From NCBI GenBank assembly GCA_021821585.1, contig JAKACF010000071.1:1-11437 (forward strand): 11,437 nucleotides of DNA. Reading direction: 5' to 3'. The translations under genes and the position numbers were made by a program. Below the pieces are notes generated by a model. The model was not told the DNA's origin. It was given only the letters and a program-made list of their open reading frames with translations, and ran no database searches. The DNA is from Actinomycetes bacterium. Its GTDB lineage: Bacteria; Actinomycetota; Acidimicrobiia; Acidimicrobiales; Bog-793. This document shows positions 6,963-11,437 of the stretch, piece by piece. How positions within the stretch are numbered: position 1 is the stretch's first letter; each line of letters begins with the position of its first letter.

Positions 6963-8060
6963 TCAGAACTGGCGCAGGAAGCGGACGTCGTTCTCGACAA
7001 AGGACCGGAGGTCGGAGATCCCGTGCCGCATCATCGCCAACCGGTCGATGCCGAAGCCGAAGGCGAAGCCGGACCACTCCTCGGGGTCGACCCCGGTCGC
7101 CTCGAAGACGGCCGGGTGCACCATGCCGCACCCGCCGAGCTCGATCCAGCCGGTCATCGAGCAGGTGCGGCAGCCGGCGCCGTGGCAGATCCGGCAGGTG
7201 ATCTCGAATTCGGCGGAGGGCTCGGTGAAGGGGAAGTAGGCCGGCCGCAGCCTCGTCGAGACCTCCTCGCCGAAGATGGCGTGCACGAAGGTGTCGATCG
7301 TGCCGGCGAGGTCGCCGAAGGTGATCCCCCGGTCGACGACGAGACCCTCCACCTGGTGGAAGACGGGCAGATGGGTGGCATCGGGGGTGTCCCGGCGGTA
7401 CGCCCGGCCCGGGACCGCCGCGTAGATCGGCAACCGTCCCCGCTCGAGCAGGTGGATCTGGACCGGGGAGGTGTGCGGGCGGAGCAGGTAGTTCTCCGCG
7501 CCCGGCTCGCCGAGCTCGAGGAAGAAGGTGTCGAAGGAGCTGCGGGCGGGGTGGTCGGGCGGGATGTTGAGCGCCTGGAAGCTGTACCAGTCGGTCTCCA
7601 CCTCGGGGCCCTCGGCGATCTCGTAGCCCATGCCGACGAAGACGTCCTCGAGCTCCTCTCTGACCTGGGTGACGAGGTGGAGGTGCCCGGGCGCAGGACC
7701 CGGGAGCACCTCGGTGAGGTCCAGGCGGTCCCGCTCGAGGCGCGCCTCGCGCTCGGCCGCCTCGAGGACCACCCGGCGCTCGTCGGCCGCGGCCTCGATC
7801 CGGCGGCGGAGCTCGTTGAGGGCGCGACCGGCGTCCTTGCGGGCGGCGGCGTCGAGGGCGCCGAGCGCCCGGTAGAGCGAGGAGAAGCGGGAGCGCCGGC
7901 CGAGAGCCTCGCGCTCGGCCTCCTCGAGGGCGGCGAGGCCGGCGGCGGCCTCGAGCCCGCGGCGCGCCTCGGCCTCGATCTCGCCGAGCTCGCGCGGGTC
8001 GAAGGGCGCCTCGACCGCCGGAGACGGGCTCGACTCGCTCAGGTTCGTCTCCGGCGCCAT
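6963..8060 (-). CDS. pheS: Phenylalanine--tRNA ligase alpha subunit
   Basis: The 365-aa catalytic alpha subunit activates Phe with ATP and charges tRNA-Phe. The N-terminus (residues about 20-100) is an Ala/Glu/Arg-rich coiled coil that contacts tRNA in known PheS structures. The class II core shows motif 2 (GRAYRRDTPDATH, about 217-229) and motif 3 with the Phe-pocket segment SGFAFGFGIDRLAMM (about 329-343), ending in the typical ENDVRFLRQF. Between them sit four Cys as CxxC-x4-CxxC (C289, C292, C297, C300) just before GWIELGGCGMVHP, a variant seen in a subset of bacterial PheS and suggestive of a zinc knuckle. ATG at 8060 is the only standard start near the expected N-terminus and has a poor Shine-Dalgarno sequence. 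An in-frame CTG at 8093 overlapping the upstream stop is an alternative. The gene starts 29 bp after the methyltransferase gene. Confidence 0.97.
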   Translation of the reverse strand: MAPETNLSESSPSPAVEAPFDPRELGEIEAEARRGLEAAAGLAALEEAEREALGRRSRFSSLYRALGALDAAARKDAGRALNELRRRIEAAADERRVVLEAAEREARLERDRLDLTEVLPGPAPGHLHLVTQVREELEDVFVGMGYEIAEGPEVETDWYSFQALNIPPDHPARSSFDTFFLELGEPGAENYLLRPHTSPVQIHLLERGRLPIYAAVPGRAYRRDTPDATHLPVFHQVEGLVVDRGITFGDLAGTIDTFVHAIFGEEVSTRLRPAYFPFTEPSAEFEITCRICHGAGCRTCSMTGWIELGGCGMVHPAVFEATGVDPEEWSGFAFGFGIDRLAMMRHGISDLRSFVENDVRFLRQF

Positions 8061-8089
8061 CTGCTCATGGTAGGGGCTCGGCGGGCCGG

Positions 8090-8905
8090 TCAGGAAAGCC
8101 GGCGGCGGCGGGCGATCTCGAAGCAGAGGACGGTCGCCGTCATGGCGACGTTGAGCGACTCGGCGCCCTCGCGCATCGGGATCGTGACGCACTCGTCGAC
8201 GAGCTCGACGAGGTCGTCGGGCAGGCCGGACGCCTCGTTGCCGAACACGAGGGCGACGTCGCCGCCGAGGTCGGCCCGGTCGTAGTCCGTCCCGCCCCTC
8301 GCCGTCGTGGCGACGAGCCGGCAGCCGGCCTCCCGCAGCTCGCCGAGGGCGGCCGCGGCGGGGCCGCCCTGGGCGAGGGGGAGCTGGAAGAGCGTGCCGG
8401 CACTGGCCCGGACGACCTTCGGGTTGAACGGGTCGACGGTCCCCTCGCAGCAGACGATCCCGGTGGCGCCGGCGGCGGCAGCCGAGCGGATGACGGCACC
8501 GAGGTTGCCCGGGTCGCGGACGTCCGCGCACACGACGACCAGCCTCCCGCCCTGCCGGGCGGCCGCCACCTCGGCGAGTGGGCGGTCGAGCAGGCCGAGC
8601 ACGGCGCAGACCGGCTGGGGCGTGACGGTGTCGGCCACCCGCTCCATGATCCCCGGCCCGAGGTCGTAGACCCTGGAGCCCGCAGCAAGGACGCGGGCCG
8701 CCAGGGCCTGGACGGCGGGGAGCTCCCGACCCTCGGCGGCGACGAAGAGGCTCTCGACGGGCACCCCGGCGTCGAGGGCGGCCGAGACGACCTTCAGCCC
8801 CTCGGCGACGAAGGCGCGCTCGGTCTCCCGGGCGCTCGGGCGGCGGAGCAGCCGCCGCAGGCGCTGGACACGCTGGTGGCGCGCGCCGAGCGCCTGGCGG
8901 CTCAG
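8090..8905 (-). CDS. TsnR/SpoU-family RNA 2'-O-methyltransferase, probable CTG start
   Basis: A SPOUT-class, SAM-dependent ribose 2'-O-methyltransferase, probably acting on 23S rRNA; the exact nucleotide cannot be read from sequence. With the start at 8905 it has 271 aa. It opens with a basic segment ([14 protein letters not shown]) and an L30e-like substrate-binding domain ([16 protein letters not shown], about residues 30-50 onward). The SpoU core follows, with motif 1 NLGAVIRSA (N134, R140), motif 2 FGNEASGLP (N223, E224) and motif 3 SLNVAM (N252). The first ATG/GTG/TTG in frame is GTG at 8764. That start would remove most of the conserved N-terminal domain. The frame stays open and family-like back to a CTG at 8905 that overlaps the rplT stop as CTGA, with GAGG 7-8 nt upstream. 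The same position between rplT and pheS is held by tsnR in mycobacteria. Confidence 0.85.
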   Translation of the reverse strand: MSRQALGARHQRVQRLRRLLRRPSARETERAFVAEGLKVVSAALDAGVPVESLFVAAEGRELPAVQALAARVLAAGSRVYDLGPGIMERVADTVTPQPVCAVLGLLDRPLAEVAAARQGGRLVVVCADVRDPGNLGAVIRSAAAAGATGIVCCEGTVDPFNPKVVRASAGTLFQLPLAQGGPAAAALGELREAGCRLVATTARGGTDYDRADLGGDVALVFGNEASGLPDDLVELVDECVTIPMREGAESLNVAMTATVLCFEIARRRRLS

Positions 8906-9291
8906 GAGCTGGCCTCGCTCTCCGGCGCCGCCTCGGAGGCGGCGTCGCCGACGGCGACCTTGACGAGCGCCGAGAAGGCGTTCGGGTCCCGGACGGCGAG
9001 GTCGGCGAGGATCTTCCTGTCCACCTCGACCCCCTCGCGATGCAGGCCGGCGATGAAGCGGCTGTAGGACGTCCCGTTGAGGCGCGCCGCCGCGTTGATC
9101 CGCTGGATCCAGAGCTGGCGGAAGTCGCCCTTGCGCGCCCGCCGGTCCCGGTAGGCGTACTGCAGGGAGTGCATGACCTGCTCGTTGGCGGCCCGGTAGC
9201 TCCGGGACCGGTTGCCGTAGAACCCCTGGGCGCGCTCGAGTACGGCCCGCCGGTGCTTCTTACCGTGAACCGCGCGCTTGACCCTGGCCAT
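8902..9291 (-). CDS. rplT: 50S ribosomal protein L20
   Basis: The 129-aa L20 is a primary 23S rRNA-binding protein needed for early 50S assembly. The whole family signature is present: [19 protein letters not shown] at the start, then [19 protein letters not shown], the [19 protein letters not shown] helix and the globular C-terminal part with [18 protein letters not shown] short acidic Ala/Ser/Glu tail of about a dozen residues (from about 117) extends beyond the usual end. The start ATG has the best Shine-Dalgarno sequence in the cluster. The gene lies 68 bp after rpmI, with a hairpin in the gap, and its TGA appears to overlap the start of the methyltransferase gene, suggesting translational coupling. 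In several bacteria L20 represses its own operon; nothing here proves that. Confidence 0.98.
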   Translation of the reverse strand: MARVKRAVHGKKHRRAVLERAQGFYGNRSRSYRAANEQVMHSLQYAYRDRRARKGDFRQLWIQRINAAARLNGTSYSRFIAGLHREGVEVDRKILADLAVRDPNAFSALVKVAVGDAASEAAPESEASS

Positions 9292-9299
9292 TGGGGGTT

Positions 9300-9306
9300 C
9301 TCCTTT
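9300..9306 (-). promoter_or_regulatory. Strong ribosome binding site of rplT
   Basis: On the minus strand this reads AAAGGAG, with an 8-nt spacer before the rplT ATG. It is clearly stronger than the sites in front of the neighbouring genes, as expected for an abundant ribosomal protein. Confidence 0.8.
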
Positions 9307-9333
9307 CCTTCGTGGTGGTGAGCGACTGTCGGT

Positions 9334-9351
9334 GCGCGCCGCGTGGCGCGC
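9334..9351 (-). repeat. Hairpin between rpmI and rplT
   Basis: GCGCGCC (9334-9340) and GGCGCGC (9345-9351) are exact reverse complements around a 4-nt loop. The hairpin begins 8 nt after the rpmI stop codon. No T-tract follows on the minus strand, so read-through into rplT is expected. It could tune mRNA processing or expression ratio. Confidence 0.55.
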
Positions 9352-9359
9352 GGGCGGGA

Positions 9360-9554
9360 TCAGATCCCGAGCATGCGGCGGACGTTCCTGCGGTCGCCCG
9401 GCGAGACCTCGACCTCGTGGGCGAGGCGGCGCTTTCGCACCGAGTTCTTCTTCTCGAGGATGTGGCGCCGCATCTGCTGGCGCCGGCGCAGCCTGCCGGT
9501 GCCGGTCACCTTGAACCGGGCGGCCGCACCGCGGTGGGTCTTCATCTTCGGCAT
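9360..9554 (-). CDS. rpmI: 50S ribosomal protein L35
   Basis: A 64-aa, strongly basic protein with the complete L35 pattern: the [20 protein letters not shown] opening, a basic stretch ([17 protein letters not shown]), and the RNVRRMLGI end. The length is normal for the family (64-66 aa). It belongs to the large ribosomal subunit. The ATG at 9554 lies only 2 bp after the infC stop, and its ribosome binding site (GGGGAG) is inside the last codons of infC. The two genes are therefore almost certainly translated from the same message and may be coupled. Confidence 0.97.
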   Translation of the reverse strand: MPKMKTHRGAAARFKVTGTGRLRRRQQMRRHILEKKNSVRKRRLAHEVEVSPGDRRNVRRMLGI

Positions 9555-9556
9555 GG

Positions 9557-10231
9557 CTACTCCCCTGTCTCTGCGGGCGGCGGCGGCGCCGCAGCCGGCG
9601 TGGTGGGCCCGGCCTCCGCCGAGCCGTCGTGGTGCTCCTGGCCCCGGTCGGCAGCGGACTGCCTGGCCCGCTTGTCCGGGGCGATGACCATCACCATGTT
9701 CCTGCCGTCGAGCCGGGCGTCGGACTCGACCCTCCCGACACCCTCCACCTGCTCGGCGATCCGGTCGAGGATGCGCCGCCCGAGGTCGGAGTGGTACACC
9801 TCCCGCCCCCTGAACATGACGGTCACCTTCACCTTGTGCCCCTCCTGCAGGAAGCGCAGGACCTGGCGGGTCTTGGTGTCGAAGTCCCCCTGGCCGATCT
9901 TCGGCCGGTACTTCATCTCCTTGATCCCGACGTTGTTCGCCTTGCGGCGGGACTCCTTGGCCTTCTGGGCGGCGTCGAACTTGAACTTGCCGTAATCCAT
10001 GATCCGGCAGACCGGCGGGTTGGCGAGCGGAGCCACCTCGACGAGGTCCAGGTCCTGGGCCTGCGCGATGGAGAGCGCCTCGGGGAGGGACTTGATGCCG
10101 AGCTGCTGGCCCTGGGAGTCGACGAGACGGACATCGCGGGCCCGGATGCGGTCGTTGATCCGAGGCTCGTTCGTGGACGGTGCGTTGGTGATCGGCGGTC
10201 GTTCCTCTCGCTCTGCCTGAGCGTCGCTCAT
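9557..10231 (-). CDS. infC: Translation initiation factor IF-3
   Basis: IF-3 binds the 30S subunit, prevents premature 50S joining and rejects poor start codons. The 224-aa reading shows the N-terminal domain beginning at [18 protein letters not shown], followed by [20 protein letters not shown] and the linker [18 protein letters not shown]. The C-terminal domain follows ([39 protein letters not shown]). About 35 residues of Pro/Ala/Glu-rich tail finish the protein, as is common in actinobacteria. The ATG at 10231 has no recognisable Shine-Dalgarno sequence. An in-frame ATC at 10192 (Ile14) lies 10 nt after AGAGGA and gives an N-terminus of the usual length, recalling the AUU start by which E. 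coli infC is autoregulated. Which start is used is open. It is the first gene of the cluster, with a structured leader upstream. Confidence 0.97.
   Translation of the reverse strand: MSDAQAEREERPPITNAPSTNEPRINDRIRARDVRLVDSQGQQLGIKSLPEALSIAQAQDLDLVEVAPLANPPVCRIMDYGKFKFDAAQKAKESRRKANNVGIKEMKYRPKIGQGDFDTKTRQVLRFLQEGHKVKVTVMFRGREVYHSDLGRRILDRIAEQVEGVGRVESDARLDGRNMVMVIAPDKRARQSAADRGQEHHDGSAEAGPTTPAAAPPPPAETGE
10203..10208 (-). promoter_or_regulatory. Shine-Dalgarno-like site inside annotated infC, before an in-frame ATC
   Basis: AGAGGA on the minus strand is followed after 10 nt by ATC at 10192-10190, in the infC frame. Nothing comparable precedes the ATG at 10231. The spacing is slightly long, so support for ATC initiation is moderate. 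Confidence 0.4.
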
Positions 10232-10274
10232 GGCTCATGGCGGAGAGGCGGGCCGAGGCCGCGGTGTCCGAATG

Positions 10275-10314
10275 ACCTGGCGCACGCTCCGCCGGCACCG
10301 GCGGGTGGCCAGGT
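10275..10314 (-). promoter_or_regulatory. Two-tier hairpin in the infC leader
   Basis: An outer 7-bp stem pairs ACCTGGC (10275-10281) with GCCAGGT (10308-10314). A 7/3-nt internal loop separates it from a perfect inner 7-bp stem, CCGCCGG (10289-10295) with CCGGCGG (10298-10304). It lies between the infC start and the likely promoter near 10365, so it would be transcribed only in the infC direction. No T-tract follows. Ribosomal-protein or IF-3 control of the operon through this leader is possible but unproven. Confidence 0.5.
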
Positions 10315-10361
10315 GGGAGGGCGCCGTGGCGCCGCCCCGCTTCTCCTCGATTGTCTCGCTC

Positions 10362-10367
10362 TACGCT
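10362..10367 (+). promoter_or_regulatory. -10 element for a leaderless DUF1844-like transcript
   Basis: TACGCT fits the TAnnnT -10 pattern and ends 7 nt before the GTG at 10375. Transcription would thus begin at or next to the start codon, the arrangement of leaderless actinobacterial messages. The -35 region (TTCTCC at 10341-10346) is weak. Confidence 0.5.
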
Positions 10368-10368
10368 A
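10363..10368 (-). promoter_or_regulatory. Possible -10 element for the infC operon
   Basis: On the minus strand these bases read TAGCGT, also TAnnnT, overlapping the plus-strand -10 by five bases. It would give an infC leader of about 125 nt to the ATG or 165 nt to the ATC. No -35 is evident, so a separate promoter inside the divergent gene is not excluded. Confidence 0.3.
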
Positions 10369-10374
10369 GCAGTC

Positions 10375-10788
10375 GTGAGCAGCCTTTGGACGCCCGACGG
10401 CGAGCACCGCGTGGAACGCGGCGGGCCGCCCCCCTCCCCCGCCGCCGAGACGGCCCCGCCCGGGCCGACGGGCGCCTTCGAGGAAGGCATCTCCGAGGAG
10501 GACATGGCGCGCCTGGCGGCCGAGCTGACCTCGACGCCGGTCGAGGACGTCGTCGCCAACCACTGCTACGGCCTGTTCGAGCTGGCGGCGCTCCACCTCT
10601 CCCAGCAGCCGCCGAACCTCGCCTCCGCCCGCCTCGCCATCGACGCCATGGGCGTGCTCGTCGACGGGCTCGGCGAGCGGCTCGGCCAGCACCACGGAAC
10701 CCTCACCGAGGGGCTGACCCAGCTCCGCCTCGCCTTCGTCAAGATCTCCGAGGCGTCGAGCACGCCCGGCCAGAGCGGCGGCGCCTGA
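10375..10788 (+). CDS. DUF1844-like protein divergent from infC
   Basis: A 137-aa protein with a Pro-rich, disordered N-terminus (to about residue 35) and a helical C-terminal part. The segment from VVANHCYGLFELAALHLSQQ through ARLAIDAMGVLVDGLG to LTQLRLAFVKI matches what I recall of DUF1844: His and leucine-rich helices, an A..AID.(L/M)..L core and a final LR..(Y/F)V. DUF1844 has no established function. Genes of this family lie next to infC in other actinobacteria such as Streptomyces, which supports the call. There is no signal peptide, so it is probably cytoplasmic. GTG at 10375 is chosen because a -10 element ends 7 nt upstream (leaderless). A TTG at 10351 in the same frame lies upstream of that -10 and is unlikely. 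Its stop is 5 bp from that of the convergent gene. Confidence 0.75.
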   Translation: MSSLWTPDGEHRVERGGPPPSPAAETAPPGPTGAFEEGISEEDMARLAAELTSTPVEDVVANHCYGLFELAALHLSQQPPNLASARLAIDAMGVLVDGLGERLGQHHGTLTEGLTQLRLAFVKISEASSTPGQSGGA

Positions 10789-10793
10789 GCGCC

Positions 10794-11437
10794 TCAGCCG
10801 GCGCGGGGAGGCGGTCCCTCGCCGCCGAGGACGAGCTCGAACTCGACCTCGTCCTCGAGCGGGATCCCGAAGTAGCCGATCACCGGGATGGAGGGCTTGA
10901 TCTCCCGGGCGAAGGTGACGGCGTTCTGGTGGACCGTCGCGATGCGAAGCCCCCTCGTGAGGTAGAACCCGATCGCCCGCAGGTTGTCGGTCGTGGTCAC
11001 GAGGAAGAGCCGCCACAGCCCCGCCTTGCGGGCGACCTCTCCGGCCGCCTCGAGGAGCGCCGAGCCGACGCCCTCACCGGGGACGAAGGCGTCCAGGGTG
11101 ACGACCTCGAGACTGTTGTGGTCGACCCGGTAGGTGAGCAGGCCCGCCCGCTCGCCCGAGTCGAGGACGGCCACGAGTGCCTCGAGGGCATCGGCGTGCA
11201 CCGGGAACCCGCGCGCCACCACCACCTCCCCGCCCCAGCGCTGTTCGAGCGTGGCGGTGACGAACTCCCGCTCGTCGCCCCGCACCGGCCGGACGGCGAC
11301 CGAGGGCCGGACGCGCTCGGCCGCCAGCTTGGTCACCGACACGGCCTCGTGCCGGCCGCCGTGCGAGGGGCCGAGGACGAACGAGACCGCCGCGCCCGCC
11401 TCGATCCGCCGGCTGCCGTCGGAGATGGCCGTGCAGT
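10794..11437 (-). CDS. Cold-shock domain/GNAT acetyltransferase fusion, 5'-truncated
   Basis: The frame is open from the window edge (first complete codon 11435-11433) to the stop at 10794, giving at least 214 aa. The first ~37 residues read CTAISDGSR, then IEAGAAVSFVLGP and GRHEAVSVTKL. This is the C-terminal half of a cold-shock OB-fold as found in actinobacteria (FHCTxIxDGSR...G..V.F.v.p...GR.EA..V); the RNP motifs would lie off-window. With no stop or gap, a GNAT domain follows from VAVRPVRGDEREF. It has the acetyl-CoA loop PGEGVGSALLEAAGEVA, then LFLVTTTDNLRAIGFYLTRG and an FGIPLEDEVEFEL ending. The GTG at 11342 is inside the cold-shock part and is not a likely start. GNAT enzymes move acetyl from acetyl-CoA to an amine; the substrate is unknown. 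Linking to nucleic-acid binding suggests an RNA- or ribosome-associated target, which is inference. Confidence 0.75.
   Translation of the reverse strand, partial: CTAISDGSRRIEAGAAVSFVLGPSHGGRHEAVSVTKLAAERVRPSVAVRPVRGDEREFVTATLEQRWGGEVVVARGFPVHADALEALVAVLDSGERAGLLTYRVDHNSLEVVTLDAFVPGEGVGSALLEAAGEVARKAGLWRLFLVTTTDNLRAIGFYLTRGLRIATVHQNAVTFAREIKPSIPVIGYFGIPLEDEVEFELVLGGEGPPPRAG

Noticed and set aside
4496..7201. 901-aa open frame antisense to pheT and pheS
   Set aside because: Long only because stop codons are rare at this GC content. It has no recognisable domain and lies wholly opposite two certain genes.
8061..8093. CTG at 8093 as the pheS start, overlapping the upstream stop as CTGA
   Set aside because: Possible, but ATG 8060 gives a normal PheS length and the extra 11 residues show no family similarity, unlike the methyltransferase case.
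6513..8285. 590-aa open frame antisense to pheS, the start of pheT and the end of the methyltransferase gene
   Set aside because: Low-complexity shadow composition without motifs; conserved genes occupy the other strand throughout.
9360..10559. Single 399-aa minus-strand frame that ends as L35
   Set aside because: Only the last 64 codons (ATG at 9554) match L35. The upstream part is the out-of-frame shadow of infC and the divergent gene, so this is not a fusion.
1..11437. CRISPR array, insertion sequence, phage or defence system
   Set aside because: No repeat-spacer pattern, transposase, integrase, terminal inverted repeats or defence-associated domains were found; the gene order is that of a conserved chromosomal region.

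Overview
The window is very GC-rich, densely packed chromosomal DNA. The codon use, the order infC-rpmI-rplT-rRNA methyltransferase-pheS-pheT, a DUF1844-like gene divergent from infC, and a repeat protein built from GYWL..ADG..FG units all point to a high-GC actinobacterium, most likely of the Acidimicrobiia. That placement is an inference from gene content. I see no tRNA or rRNA gene, no insertion sequence, no CRISPR array and no phage module.

Layout. Bases 1-886 (+) hold the 3' part of fabF (beta-ketoacyl-ACP synthase II). An ABC1/UbiB-type kinase-like gene follows (922-2511, +), then a six-repeat beta-propeller-like protein (2600-3391, +). This last gene converges on a small membrane-anchored or secreted protein of unknown function (3398-3835, -). 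An AT-rich divergent promoter region follows, bracketed by a 17-nt direct repeat. It also serves an unknown Cys-containing helical protein (4013-4402, +), which converges on the end of pheT.

Bases 4409-10231 (-) are one translation-related cluster, transcribed as infC, rpmI, rplT, a TsnR/SpoU-type 2'-O-methyltransferase, pheS, pheT. It supplies initiation factor 3, ribosomal proteins L35 and L20, a probable rRNA-modifying enzyme, and both subunits of phenylalanyl-tRNA synthetase. The spacing is tight: 2 bp between infC and rpmI, a probable 4-bp overlap between rplT and the methyltransferase, and about 30 bp at each later junction. A structured leader precedes infC. A DUF1844-like gene (10375-10788, +) diverges from it, apparently as a leaderless transcript. 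At the right edge a minus-strand gene (10794 to beyond 11437) encodes an apparent fusion of a cold-shock domain to a GNAT acetyltransferase.

Most of the window is conserved housekeeping sequence, and I found no clear new multi-gene system. The points most worth a second look are the cold-shock/GNAT fusion, the apparent CTG start of the methyltransferase, a possible ATC start for infC, the direct repeats around the 3.9-kb promoter island, and the structured infC leader with overlapping divergent -10 elements.
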